A stretch of DNA of 34,109 nt from Streptomyces sp. WAC06614 (lineage in GTDB: Bacteria > Actinomycetota > Actinomycetes > Streptomycetales > Streptomycetaceae): NCBI RefSeq assembly GCF_003949795.1, contig NZ_RPRY01000041.1, positions 1 through 34,109 of the forward strand, written 5' to 3'. The notes beneath the pieces were generated by a model. It made no database searches and was not told the DNA's origin. It saw only the letters and a list, made by a program, of their open reading frames with translations. Below are positions 7,572 through 15,468 of this stretch, in pieces. The translations under genes and the position numbers were made by a program. Within the stretch, counting starts at the first letter, position 1; each line of letters begins with the position of its first letter.

Positions 7572-8682
7572 GACGCAGACGCAGACGGAGACGGAGACGA
7601 CGGCTCGGGCGGATCGGCAGGGGGAGGCCGCACCGCTGGACATCACCGGGTGGACCTGCCCGGCACCGCTGCGGGACCATCCGCGCGTGGTGATGGGACA
7701 CGGTGGCGGAGGCGCGCTCTCCGCCGAACTGGTCCAGCACGTCTTCGCCCCGGCCTACGGCGGCCCGGCGCTGGCCGGGCTCGGCGACAGCGCACAGCTC
7801 ACCCTCGGCGGGGCCCGGCTGGCCTTCTCCACCGACTCGTACGTGGTCCGGCCGCTGTTCTTCCCCGGCGGCAGCATCGGCGACCTGGCGGTCAACGGCA
7901 CGGTCAACGACCTGGCGATGAGCGGGGCCCGGGCGGCGTACCTGTCCTGCGGGTTCATCCTGGAGGAGGGCGTGGAGACGGCCGTGGTGGCCCGGGTGGC
8001 CGAGGCCCTGGGCGCCGCGGCACGGGCCGCCGGGGTGGAGGTGGTCACCGGTGACACCAAGGTGGTCGAGTCGGGACACGGCGACGGGATCTACGTCAAC
8101 ACCTCGGGCATCGGCCTGATCCCGGCGGGCGTGGACCTGCGGCCGCAGCGCGTGGTGCCCGGCGACGTGGTGATCGTCAGCGGCGAGATCGGGCTGCACG
8201 GCATGGCCATCATGAGCGTGCGGGAGGGCCTGGAGTTCGGGGTGGACGTGGCCAGCGACTGCGCCGCCCTGGGCGGGCTGGTGCAGGCGATGCTGGCGGT
8301 CACCCCCGATCTGCACGTCCTGCGGGACCCGACCCGGGGCGGACTGGCCGCCGCGCTCAACGAGATCGCGACCGCCTCGGGCACCGGCGTGGTCCTGCGC
8401 GAGGGCAGCGTCCCGGTACCCCCGGCCGTGGCCAACGCCTGCGCGGTGCTCGGCCTGGACCCGCTGTACGTGGCCAACGAGGGCAAGCTCGTGGCGTTCG
8501 TCCCGCGCGAGCACGCCGACGCCGTGCTGGACGCGATGCACGCCCACCCCCTGGGCCGCCGCGCAGCCGTCGTGGGGGAGGCGGTCGCGGACCACCCGGG
8601 CCTGGTCGTGGCCCGCACCGGCCTGGGCGGCACCCGGGTGATCGACCTCCCGGTGGGCGAACAACTCCCGCGCATCTGCTGA
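7564..8682 (+). CDS. hypE: Hydrogenase expression/formation protein HypE
   Basis: HypE dehydrates the carbamoyl group received from HypF on its C-terminal Cys to a thiocyanate, the cyanide donor for the active-site iron. The 372-residue protein has the PurM/AIR-synthase-like fold, with motifs [34 protein letters not shown] and VTGDTKVV, and ends in PRIC, the invariant HypE tail with the catalytic Cys372. TTG at 7564 is chosen because a gggaggcgag ribosome binding site precedes it. The first 25 residues are a low-complexity Thr/Gln/Glu run encoded by acgcag/acggag repeats before the conserved part. A later GTG near 7687 would remove conserved residues. It is the last recognisable hyp gene of the operon. 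Confidence 0.95.
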   Translation: MAETQTQTETETTARADRQGEAAPLDITGWTCPAPLRDHPRVVMGHGGGGALSAELVQHVFAPAYGGPALAGLGDSAQLTLGGARLAFSTDSYVVRPLFFPGGSIGDLAVNGTVNDLAMSGARAAYLSCGFILEEGVETAVVARVAEALGAAARAAGVEVVTGDTKVVESGHGDGIYVNTSGIGLIPAGVDLRPQRVVPGDVVIVSGEIGLHGMAIMSVREGLEFGVDVASDCAALGGLVQAMLAVTPDLHVLRDPTRGGLAAALNEIATASGTGVVLREGSVPVPPAVANACAVLGLDPLYVANEGKLVAFVPREHADAVLDAMHAHPLGRRAAVVGEAVADHPGLVVARTGLGGTRVIDLPVGEQLPRIC

Positions 8683-8738
8683 CCGTCGGGCCGTAGGCTC
8701 CTCCTCGGCGTGCGAAGGACGTGGGGGAGGAGCCGGGC

Positions 8739-9221
8739 TTGGGAACGACGGACCGTCGGGCCGTGTTCCGGGTGCCGCGGGGTGCGACCGGATTCCGGCA
8801 CATCAACGAGCCGGAACTCCCGCAGGTCGACCCCGCGGTGTGCGACGCGGCCTGGGACGCAGCGGCGCGGGCGGCGGGCGGCGAGGTGGGGTACCACCGC
8901 AAACGGTGGTACCCGCAGAACTTCCACTGCGCCGCGCTCACCGACCGGGCCGCCGCACCGCACGTGGCACTGTTCCACGGCCACCATCCGTACGTCGCCT
9001 TCGTGCCGGAACCCGGCCTCGCGTACACCGACGAGTTCCTGGACCCACCCACCTGGGCGGACGCCCTGACCGCCCACGGCTTCACCGTGCTGGGGGCAGC
9101 CCTGCTCCGGACCCCGGTCCAGGAGTGCGACACCGGTGCGCTGGCGGAGACGGAGTGGCACCAGATCGACTACTGGCAGCCGCCGACGCTCGGCGCACTG
9201 CTCTTCAACTGGTGGGACTGA
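8739..9221 (+). CDS. Hypothetical protein, about 160 residues
   Basis: I do not recognise this family. TTG at 8739 is preferred because a strong ribosome binding site (ggaggag, 8726-8732) lies six bases before it; a GTG at 8721 is in frame but poorly spaced. The product begins MGTTDRRAVFRVPRG. It is soluble, rich in Trp, Tyr, His and Pro (KRWYPQNFHC, FHGHHPYVAFVPE, HQIDYWQPPTLG), and ends FNWWD. It follows hypE by 56 bases on the same strand and could be read through from the hyp operon, but its own ribosome binding site and gap do not require that. It overlaps no other gene and is followed by a convergent permease gene. Its function is unknown. Confidence 0.75.
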   Translation: MGTTDRRAVFRVPRGATGFRHINEPELPQVDPAVCDAAWDAAARAAGGEVGYHRKRWYPQNFHCAALTDRAAAPHVALFHGHHPYVAFVPEPGLAYTDEFLDPPTWADALTAHGFTVLGAALLRTPVQECDTGALAETEWHQIDYWQPPTLGALLFNWWD

Positions 9222-9251
9222 AGGGGGCGGTGGCCCTGGTGGCGCCGCGTC

Positions 9252-9270
9252 GTCGCCGGCGGACGGCGAC
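9252..9270. terminator. Candidate bidirectional terminator
   Basis: GTCGCCG (9252-9258) pairs with CGGCGAC (9264-9270) around a five-base loop, in the 100-base gap between two convergent genes. The position is right, but the stem is only seven pairs and has no U-tract. Confidence 0.35.
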
Positions 9271-9321
9271 CAGCGGGGGCGGCCACCAGCAGCACGCCGA
9301 CGGCATGTCTCGACGACCGAC

Positions 9322-10794
9322 CTATGGCGCCGGGCGGCGCAGGGTGGCGGCGTACACGGCGGCCGCGACGGTCATGCCGGCGGGCAGGGAGAGGTCCACC
9401 CCGCCCAGGGCCGTGGCGAGCGGGCCGGTGTAGACGGTGTTCACACAGAGGGCGGCGGCGAGGACGCCCCCGCCGACGGCCAGGGCGCCGGCCGGGTGGA
9501 CGCCGCCGGTGTACCAGAAGGGGCTGCGGGGGCTCTCGTCCGCGAGCGCGGCGCCGTCGTAGCGCCCGCGCCGCAGGACCACGTCCGTGGCGTAGACCGC
9601 CATCAGCGGACCGATCAGGACGACGATCACCTGCAGGGCGTTGCTGATCGTGTCGAGGAACCGGGAGGCCAGCAGGCCGTACACCGTCAGCGCGACGGCG
9701 GCCAGGCCGTCGAGGAGCACGCTGACCGAGCGGCGGATCCGCAGGCCGACGGCCTGGAGGGCGAGTCCGGCGCTGTACGCGGTCAGGGCGTTGACGGCGA
9801 TCGTGCCGAGGACCAGGGCGAGCAGGAAGACGGGGGAGAACCAGCTCGGCAGGAGCTGTTGGAGGCCTTCCTGCGGATCGCTCATGTCGACGGCGGTCGC
9901 GGCGAACGCGCCCAGCGCGCACACGAGGACGCTCGGCAGGAAGGCGCCGAAAGCCGTCCAGCCGACGATCGCCGCCCGCGAGGAGGCGCGCGGCAGGTAG
10001 CGGGAGAAGTCCGCGCTCGTCGTGTACGACAGCGGGCCGGACGCGGTCAGGGTGACACCGGCGAGCAGGGCGGCCCACAGGTCGACCCCGGTGAGCGGCT
10101 CGTCGGGGGTGTACGTGAAGTCGGCGTGGCGGGCCACGGCGACGGCCACGACGGCGAAGGCCGCGGTCAGGGCCAGGGTGATCGGCAGGTAGAGCCGCAT
10201 GATCGTCGCGTGTCCGTACACGCTGATGGCAAGGGTCAGCGCGGCGATGACCACGATCACGGCGACCTTGACCCCGGTCGTCGCGGTGATCCCGGTCCGC
10301 TCGACCAGGGCGAAGGCCGCGGCCGCGGCGGCGGCCAGGTTGAGGGCGAAGTAGCAGACCGAGACCAGCCAGCCGCCGATCGCGTTGTTCACGCGGTTGC
10401 CGAGGACGCCGTACACGGCCCGGGTGATCACCTCGCTCGGTGCACCGGCGGCCGGGCCGGAGACCGCGACGAGGCCCGTCAGCAGCCAGAACAGATTGCC
10501 GACGACGATCACGGCGAGGGACTGCCACAGGCTCAGGCCCAGGAGGACGAGCGCGCCGCCGACGACCAGGCTGAGGTAGTTGACGTTCGCCGCCGCCCAG
10601 ACCGCGAAGAGGTCGCGGGGGCGGCCGTGGCGCTCGTCGTCCGGGACCGGGTCGATGCCGTGGGCCTCGATGTGCCCGGCCCGCTCCGGGGCCGGCCGGA
10701 CCGGTTCCGTGGCGGGTCCCTCGGCGGGTCCCGGGGAGGGGGCCGTGGCGCGGTGCTGCGGCGGGCGTTGGGGGTCGGGTATCGCGGACGCCAT
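9322..10794 (-). CDS. NCS1-family purine/pyrimidine-type permease
   Basis: This 490-residue integral membrane protein resembles the nucleobase:cation symporter-1 family (cytosine, purine, hydantoin or related uptake). After a 45-residue Pro-rich cytosolic N-terminus comes HIEAHGIDPVPDDERHGRP, a typical NCS1 lead-in, then about 12 hydrophobic segments starting with LFAVWAAANVNYL. GPLSYTTSADFSRYLPR is the family's conserved cytoplasmic motif. The start ATG at 10794 has a ggagga ribosome binding site (10799-10804). It faces a tetR gene across 69 bases, and beyond that lies an amidohydrolase. The set suggests uptake and hydrolysis of a heterocyclic or amide nitrogen compound under TetR control. 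The substrate cannot be read from sequence. Confidence 0.88.
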   Translation of the reverse strand: MASAIPDPQRPPQHRATAPSPGPAEGPATEPVRPAPERAGHIEAHGIDPVPDDERHGRPRDLFAVWAAANVNYLSLVVGGALVLLGLSLWQSLAVIVVGNLFWLLTGLVAVSGPAAGAPSEVITRAVYGVLGNRVNNAIGGWLVSVCYFALNLAAAAAAAFALVERTGITATTGVKVAVIVVIAALTLAISVYGHATIMRLYLPITLALTAAFAVVAVAVARHADFTYTPDEPLTGVDLWAALLAGVTLTASGPLSYTTSADFSRYLPRASSRAAIVGWTAFGAFLPSVLVCALGAFAATAVDMSDPQEGLQQLLPSWFSPVFLLALVLGTIAVNALTAYSAGLALQAVGLRIRRSVSVLLDGLAAVALTVYGLLASRFLDTISNALQVIVVLIGPLMAVYATDVVLRRGRYDGAALADESPRSPFWYTGGVHPAGALAVGGGVLAAALCVNTVYTGPLATALGGVDLSLPAGMTVAAAVYAATLRRPAP

Positions 10795-10827
10795 GGGGTC
10801 CTCCGGTGCGCGGGAACATCCACCTGC

Positions 10828-10856
10828 TTGCTTATTGGTCGCACACTCAATAGCAT
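10828..10856 (+). promoter_or_regulatory. Promoter of the tetR gene, apparently leaderless
   Basis: TTGCTT (10828-10833) and TAGCAT (10851-10856) are separated by exactly 17 bases. The ATG at 10864 lies seven bases after the -10, where transcription should begin, so the mRNA would have no leader. The absence of a ribosome binding site before that ATG agrees. Confidence 0.65.
10833..10852. promoter_or_regulatory. Candidate TetR operator
   Basis: TATTG (10833-10837) and CAATA (10848-10852) form an inverted repeat around ten bases, in a locally AT-rich patch of an otherwise very GC-rich region. It lies between the -35 and -10 of the tetR promoter and upstream of the divergent permease. Binding there would block tetR expression and possibly the permease, as expected of an autoregulated TetR repressor. 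Confidence 0.5.
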
Positions 10857-10863
10857 CCTCGGT

Positions 10864-11655
10864 ATGTCGTCAAGCGTCCAGCGCAAACGGATCCGCAAGT
10901 CCCCGGACGCCCGCCGGGCCGAGATCGTGGCGGCCGCCACCGGGGTGGCCCTGGCCGAGGGGCTGGAGTGCGTCACGCTGCGGCGGATCGCCGAGGAGCT
11001 GGCCGTCCGGCCCGGTCTGATCAGCCACTACTTCCCCTCCGTGGAGGATCTGGTGGCCGAGGCGTTCGGCAGTGCGGCCACCGCCGAGCTCGACCGGCTC
11101 GTCCCGCCCGCCGATCCCGCCGGGGCCGGGTCCTCCGCTTCCGCGACGGAGCGGCTGGCGGCGTTCTTCGCGCAGACCTCCGGCCCGGCGTACGACGCCA
11201 TCAGCCGGCTGTGGATCAACGCGCGGCACCTCAGCCGCTACCGGGACGTGCTGCGCGACCGGGTCGCCGGGCAGGAGGCCGCGTGGCGCGGGCGGTTGGA
11301 GGAGGTCGTCCGGCGGGGCGTGGAGCAGGGGGAGTTCCGGACGGACGACCCCCGGGTGACCACCATCAAGATCCTGGTCGTCCTCGACGGCCTGGGCGCC
11401 CACGCCAACACCGACACCACCGACCGCCCGGCGGCCGTGACCCGCATGGCCGTCACCACGGCCGAGCAGGAACTGGGGCTACGGCCGGGCGCGTTGGCCG
11501 CACCCGGCCGCGCGGGAGCCACGCCCCTGTCCCGGGGCGGAGCCGAGGCCGGTCCGAAGGCTGCGCCCGAGCCCGGGCCGGGGCACGCGCCCGCGTCAGC
11601 GCCCGAGCCGGGGTCCGCGTCCGGGCCCGGCGGCCGAATCGAGGCCCGTCCGTAG
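10864..11655 (+). CDS. TetR/AcrR-family transcriptional regulator
   Basis: The 263-residue protein has an N-terminal TetR helix-turn-helix domain (about residues 14-60: RRAEIVAAATGVALAEG, then TLRRIAEELAVRPGLISHYF). A ligand-binding/dimerisation region runs to about residue 210 and resembles BetI-type regulators (WINARHLSRYRDVLRDR). The last 50 residues are an Ala/Pro/Gly/Glu low-complexity tail that is not part of the normal fold. ATG at 10864 is supported by the leaderless promoter just before it. Divergent from the permease and 71 bases before the amidohydrolase, it probably regulates both. Confidence 0.9.
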   Translation: MSSSVQRKRIRKSPDARRAEIVAAATGVALAEGLECVTLRRIAEELAVRPGLISHYFPSVEDLVAEAFGSAATAELDRLVPPADPAGAGSSASATERLAAFFAQTSGPAYDAISRLWINARHLSRYRDVLRDRVAGQEAAWRGRLEEVVRRGVEQGEFRTDDPRVTTIKILVVLDGLGAHANTDTTDRPAAVTRMAVTTAEQELGLRPGALAAPGRAGATPLSRGGAEAGPKAAPEPGPGHAPASAPEPGSASGPGGRIEARP

Positions 11656-11726
11656 GTCGCGTCCGCGCCCGGGCGTGGGCACGGGCGTCGGACGTGATCC
11701 GTCATCGCACCTTTCTGGAGCCTTTC

Positions 11727-13379
11727 GTGCACGAACCACTCGTCCTGCTGTCCGCCCGTCTGCTCGACCCGGTGTCCGGGGGCTTTCTGCCCGGGACCGC
11801 CCTCGCCGCCGTCGGGGGGCGGATCGCCGCGCTGGGGGACGAGCGGTCCGTCCGGGCCGCGGCCGGTTCCTCCGCGACCGTGGTCGACCTCAAGGGGGCG
11901 GTGGTGACCCCCGGGCTGGTCGACGGGCATGTGCACCCCGTCTCCGGGGCCGAACTCACCCACGGCCTCGACCTGTCCGGCTGCACCGACGTGCCGCAGG
12001 TGCGCGCGGCCCTCGCGGCCGGCGTGCGGGAGCTCGCGCCCGGGGGCTGGCTGCACGGCTGGGGCCTGGACCCGAACGTCTTCGGGGCCGGACCGGTGGA
12101 GACGGCCCCCTTCGACGCGGTGCTCGACGGGGTCCCGGCCACCCTCCTGCTCTTCGACGCCCACTCCCTGCTCGCCAGCCGCCGCGCCCTGGAACTGGCC
12201 GGCGTCGACGGCCCCCGCACCTTCGACCAGGCCTCCGCCGAGGTCGTGTGCGACGCCGGAGGCCGGCCCACCGGGCTGCTCCTGGAGGACGCGGCCTGCG
12301 AACTGGTCGAGCGGGTGGCCCCGCAGCCCACCCGGGCCGAGCGCCGCGACCGGCTCGCCGCGGCCCTGCGGGCCATGGCCGCCAGCGGCCTGACCGGGGG
12401 GCACGCCATGGACGCCAACGGCGACAGCCTCGCCTTCTACGCCGAACTCGACGCGGCCGGCGACCTCCCGCTCCGGCTGCGCGTGGCCCCCTGGTGCCAG
12501 CCGGGCACGGACGCCGACGGCGTCCGCGCGCTGATCGAGCAGCAGGGCACGGGCGGCGCCCTGTGGCGGGTCGACGGGGTCAAGACCTTCATGGACGGCA
12601 CCATCGACAACGGCACCGCCTGGCTCGAACGCCCCGACTGCCACGGCGAGTCCACCCACGCCTTCTGGCCGGACCCCGAGGTGTACACGCGGACCCTCGC
12701 CGAGCTGCACCGGGCCGGAGTGTCCACGGCCACCCACGCGATCGGCGACGCTGCGGTCCGCCATGTCCTCGACGCCGTCGAGAAGGCCCAGGCCCAGGCC
12801 GGGGCCCCCGGGCCGGCGGCGGGCGGGCGGCGCGGGCCGCGGCACCGGGTCGAGCACATCGAGACCGTGCCCGACGACACCCTGCGCCGGTTCGCCGAGC
12901 TCGGCGTCATCGCCTCCATGCAGCCCACCCACTGCTGCGACTTCACCCGCGCCGACCACACCGACAACTGGTCGCGCCGCCTCGGCGAGGAGCGCGCCGC
13001 GCGCGCCTGGCGCTGCCGCGACCTGTGGGACTCGGGCGCCACGGTGGTGCTCGGCTCCGACTGGCCCATTGCGCCGTACCCGCCGCTGGGTGTGATGGCG
13101 GGGGCCCGCCACCGCCGCCCCTCCCGTGACCTGAGCCAGGCCCCGCACGGCCCGGAGCAGGCGCTGACCGCCCTGGAGGCGCTGCGGGGCATGACGGTCG
13201 CGCCGGCGTACGCGGCCGGTGAGGAGCACGAGGCCGGGCGGATCGCCGTGGGGCACCGCGCCGACCTCACCGCCTTCGCGGCCGATCCCCTCACCACGCC
13301 CGCGACGGAACTCCTGGACGTGCCGGTCCTGTTGACGGTGCTGGACGGCCGCCCCACGCACCGCGCCGCGAGCCTGTGA
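11727..13379 (+). CDS. YtcJ-like metal-dependent amidohydrolase (Amidohydro_3)
   Basis: The 550-residue protein belongs to the amidohydrolase superfamily, which hydrolyses amide or related bonds with one or two metal ions. Metal ligands are visible: HVH (H68 and H70) after the first beta domain, His in STATHAIGD, His in RHRVEHIE, and the Asp in LGSDWPI. KTFMDGTIDNGTAWL is the conserved central block of YtcJ-type members. GTG at 11727 is preferred over GTG 11695 because ctggag lies six bases before it and the product then starts directly at the beta-sandwich (HEPLVLLSARLLDP). It follows tetR on the same strand, and a strong terminator lies right after the stop. The substrate is unknown; the NCS1 permease suggests a nitrogen compound taken up from outside. 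Confidence 0.9.
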   Translation: MHEPLVLLSARLLDPVSGGFLPGTALAAVGGRIAALGDERSVRAAAGSSATVVDLKGAVVTPGLVDGHVHPVSGAELTHGLDLSGCTDVPQVRAALAAGVRELAPGGWLHGWGLDPNVFGAGPVETAPFDAVLDGVPATLLLFDAHSLLASRRALELAGVDGPRTFDQASAEVVCDAGGRPTGLLLEDAACELVERVAPQPTRAERRDRLAAALRAMAASGLTGGHAMDANGDSLAFYAELDAAGDLPLRLRVAPWCQPGTDADGVRALIEQQGTGGALWRVDGVKTFMDGTIDNGTAWLERPDCHGESTHAFWPDPEVYTRTLAELHRAGVSTATHAIGDAAVRHVLDAVEKAQAQAGAPGPAAGGRRGPRHRVEHIETVPDDTLRRFAELGVIASMQPTHCCDFTRADHTDNWSRRLGEERAARAWRCRDLWDSGATVVLGSDWPIAPYPPLGVMAGARHRRPSRDLSQAPHGPEQALTALEALRGMTVAPAYAAGEEHEAGRIAVGHRADLTAFAADPLTTPATELLDVPVLLTVLDGRPTHRAASL

Positions 13380-13382
13380 CGG

Positions 13383-13417
13383 CGGTGGCCCGGCAGCACA
13401 GGGCTGCCGGGCCACTG
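13383..13417. terminator. Strong bidirectional terminator
   Basis: GTGGCCCGGCAGC (13385-13397) pairs perfectly with GCTGCCGGGCCAC (13403-13415) around a five-base loop and extends by a wobble pair and a further pair. It starts four bases after the amidohydrolase stop and separates it from the convergent secreted-protein gene. Confidence 0.85.
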
Positions 13418-13439
13418 GGACGTGACGAAGGACCGGTCG

Positions 13440-14015
13440 TCAGCTCTTCGTGGCGCTGGAGACGACGCACGACTTGTACTCGCTGCCGTCCCCCTTGCCG
13501 GTGTACGGCGCCGTGGCCTCGACCTGCTGGGAGGCGCCGGCCTTGACGACCACGGTCTTGGCCTTGGCCGTGGCGGCGAAGGTGTTCGAGCCCGGCGCGC
13601 CCTCGAACTTCATCGTGATGTTGTACGTGTAGTCCCGCGTGCCGCTGTTGGTGACGGTGAGCCGGGCGACCATGTTCTTGCCCGTGTCGTCCATCCGGCA
13701 CTTGTCGATCTTGATGTCGCGCGAGGCCTGGTTGGCGTTGCTCGAACCGCCGGAGACCGACGTGCCGCTGCTCGACGAGCTGCCGGACGTGCCGGACGTA
13801 CCGGACGTGCCCGACGTGCCGTCGTAGCCGCTGCCCCCGGTGGTGCCGCTGGTGGTGCTGCCGGAGGTGCCGGACGTACCGGAGCCGCCGGAGCTGCTGG
13901 ACGAGCTGGAGCTGTGGCCCCCGCCGCAGCTGGCGCCGTGGTGGCCCCGGGCGCCGGTGAGCGCGACGACGGCGAGACCGAACACGGCGATTGCGCGGAC
14001 ATGACGAAGCTTCAC
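13440..14015 (-). CDS. Secreted Ser/Gly/Thr-rich protein with a C-terminal beta domain
   Basis: The 191-residue product has a signal peptide (MKLRHVRAIAVFGLAVVALTGARG). Residues 31-95 form an extended low-complexity linker of poly-Ser and GTS/SGT repeats, visible in DNA as a degenerate 9-10-base repeat near 13781-13830. The C-terminal domain (98-191) looks like an immunoglobulin-type fold (MVARLTVTNSGTRDYTYNI) with Cys106 and Cys183 placed to form a disulfide. GASC at 27-30 is not a convincing lipobox because it lacks Leu at -3, so free secretion is more likely than lipidation. The linker suggests a domain held away from an anchor or from the N-terminus. The gene is last in a minus-strand series, and its specific role is unknown. 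Confidence 0.82.
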   Translation of the reverse strand: MKLRHVRAIAVFGLAVVALTGARGHHGASCGGGHSSSSSSSSGGSGTSGTSGSTTSGTTGGSGYDGTSGTSGTSGTSGSSSSSGTSVSGGSSNANQASRDIKIDKCRMDDTGKNMVARLTVTNSGTRDYTYNITMKFEGAPGSNTFAATAKAKTVVVKAGASQQVEATAPYTGKGDGSEYKSCVVSSATKS

Positions 14016-14192
14016 GTTTGGACCCCGTTGAGAAAGAGCGATGAGCAGGAACCCGCCCAGGCATGCCTTGGCAGGCGCACGTCACCCTAACAGCGTCTTT
14101 ATGTCGCTCGGTCCGTCCAGCTCGCGTGCGCGGGATCGTGGCAGAATCACGACACGTTGGTCACAAACAGCGCACACTCAACCAGGGGGTCG
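14016..14192 (-). promoter_or_regulatory. Promoter region of the secreted protein gene
   Basis: This 177-base gap carries no gene. On the minus strand a TAGGGT box (complement of 14084-14089) is the best -10-like element, with no clear -35. A TCGTG/CACGA inverted repeat (14136-14152) lies further upstream. The gap and these elements suggest the secreted protein has its own promoter, but the exact site is not clear. Confidence 0.3.
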
Positions 14193-14474
14193 TCAGGACG
14201 CCTGGTGCGGCCCAGCCGGCCCGGCCCGGCTCGCGTGGAGCGCCTCGATCAGCGTGGCCAAGGTGTCCGCGGCGCTGCCCTCGTGGTCGCTGCCGGCCGT
14301 GCCGCTGCCGGTCTGCAGGTTGGCCGAGCGGTCGATCTCCACGACCGAGTCCGCGTGGGAGTTGTCGATGACGGTGATCAGGCTGTCGCCGGCCGCCGCG
14401 GGGGCGGCCGCGCCGCCCACCAGGGCCGCCGTCAGGTACGCGGCCAGCCGGACGCGCCGTGGCCCGGAGGTCAT
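14193..14474 (-). CDS. Small exported protein coupled to an isocitrate-lyase-family gene
   Basis: The 93-residue product is not one I recognise. Residues 1-28 form a convincing signal peptide (Arg-rich start, hydrophobic core AAYLTAALVGGAA, Ala-rich cleavage region before GDS). The mature part of about 65 residues contains SLITVIDNSHADSVVEIDRS, then a Gly/Ser/Thr turn and a short helix (LATLIEALHASRA). It has no Cys and no membrane anchor. The ATG overlaps the stop of the upstream lyase-family gene by four bases (ATGA), so it is probably translated from the same message. No terminator-like stem is evident after its stop. Coupling of a cytosolic enzyme to a tiny secreted protein is unusual. 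Confidence 0.72.
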   Translation of the reverse strand: MTSGPRRVRLAAYLTAALVGGAAAPAAAGDSLITVIDNSHADSVVEIDRSANLQTGSGTAGSDHEGSAADTLATLIEALHASRAGPAGPHQAS

Positions 14475-15343
14475 GCGTCCACCCGCTCCCGCGCCGTCGG
14501 GACGGGGTGGTGCCGGGTGATGTTCTTGGCCAGCAGCCGGGTGGACTCGGCGACGCCGATCTGGTCCCTCGCGTCCGTCGCCGGCAACCGCCCGTCGGCG
14601 CGCTTCAGTTCGCCCAGGGCGGCGTCCATCGCCTCGTGCGCCGCGAACAGGCACGGCGTGCTGTAGATCGCCACGTCGATGCCGAGCTCGCCGAGCTCGG
14701 TCAGCGAGAGCCGGGGCGACTTGCCGCCGGCGATCTGGTTGAACAACAGCGGCTTGCCGTCGACCACTTCCCTGATCCGCCGGATCCATTCCACGCTGCG
14801 GACCCCGTCCACCAGCACGACGTCCGCGTCCGTCGCCGCCAGCGCCTCGGCCCGCCGCAGGATGTCGGCCTCGTCCGTGGCGTCCGTACGGGCGACGACC
14901 ACCAGGTCCTTGCGCGTGGCCAGCACCATGTCCAGCTTCTCCAGGTACTCGGCCAGCGGCAGCACCAGCTTGCCGTCGGCGTGCCCGCACCGGCGGGGGC
15001 GCTTCTGGTCCTCCAGGATCACCCCGGAGGCCCCGATCCGCTCCAGCCCCTCCACGACGTGGCAGGCCACCTCGGGGTCGACGTACCCGTCGTCGATGTC
15101 CACGAGCAGGTGGTGCCGCGGGAACGCGCCGCGCAGCCGCTGCACGAAGCCCAGCATGTCCGGCCAGGCGATGAAGCCGATGTCCGGCAGTCCGTAGTAC
15201 GAGGCCGCGAAGCCGAAGCCGGAGACGAACATCCCGTCGTAGTGCCCGGCCGCCACCGAGGCCGAGTACATGTCGTACACGCCGATCAGGGGCGTGGTGC
15301 CGGGCTCCGCGATGGCCGCGCGCAGTGTGTTCCCGTAGCTCAT
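14471..15343 (-). CDS. Isocitrate lyase/PEP mutase superfamily enzyme, lyase-type active site
   Basis: The 290-residue protein has the superfamily's TIM-barrel length and motifs: VDIDDGY (81-87) for magnesium binding, GVILEDQ (107-113) and RRCGH (117-121). The Cys119 motif is that of C-C bond lyases (isocitrate, methylisocitrate, dimethylmalate type). Phosphonate-making PEP mutases lack this Cys and carry a different loop, so phosphonate synthesis is not supported. The substrate is probably a 2-hydroxy or 2-methyl di- or tricarboxylate. A strong ribosome binding site (ggaggag) precedes ATG 15343. The PucR-type regulator gene lies upstream on the same strand and the small exported protein overlaps downstream. 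Confidence 0.88.
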   Translation of the reverse strand: MSYGNTLRAAIAEPGTTPLIGVYDMYSASVAAGHYDGMFVSGFGFAASYYGLPDIGFIAWPDMLGFVQRLRGAFPRHHLLVDIDDGYVDPEVACHVVEGLERIGASGVILEDQKRPRRCGHADGKLVLPLAEYLEKLDMVLATRKDLVVVARTDATDEADILRRAEALAATDADVVLVDGVRSVEWIRRIREVVDGKPLLFNQIAGGKSPRLSLTELGELGIDVAIYSTPCLFAAHEAMDAALGELKRADGRLPATDARDQIGVAESTRLLAKNITRHHPVPTARERVDA

Positions 15344-15366
15344 CCGTCATCTCCTCCGAAGAAGCG

Positions 15367-15429
15367 CTTTACTCGCAGCAGATGATTTCCTGGTGATTCC
15401 TTGAACTTTCGCAAAGGAGCCCTTTACTC
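15367..15429 (-). promoter_or_regulatory. Direct repeats upstream of the lyase-family gene
   Basis: On the minus strand GAGTAAAG occurs twice (complement of 15367-15374 and of 15422-15429) with matching flanks, 55 bases apart start to start. The palindrome AAGCGCTT (15362-15369) overlaps the gene-proximal copy. The sites lie 24-86 bases before the start codon in a 125-base non-coding gap that is AT-rich for this genome. They may be regulator sites; the PucR-type protein encoded immediately upstream is the obvious candidate. Confidence 0.4.
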
Positions 15430-15468
15430 ACCCCAATGGCCCAGTGCGTTCACCGCAGAAACGACCAG

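Noticed and set aside
3639-7646. 1335-codon open frame on the minus strand opposite hypF-hypD
   Set aside because: It is antisense to four unmistakable hyp genes. Its length reflects the scarcity of stop codons in GC-rich DNA.
13781-13830. Possible short-repeat array (CRISPR-like)
   Set aside because: The repeats are 9-10 bases, in frame, and encode the Gly-Thr-Ser linker of a secreted protein. There are no spacers and no cas genes.
14193-14474. Chaplin or rodlin assignment for the small exported protein
   Set aside because: It has a signal peptide and small size but none of the chaplin Cys pair or rodlin repeat features that I can identify.
14471-15343. PEP mutase and hence phosphonate biosynthesis
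   Set aside because: The active-site loop has the lyase motif with Cys (RRCGH), and no phosphonopyruvate decarboxylase or other phosphonate gene is nearby.
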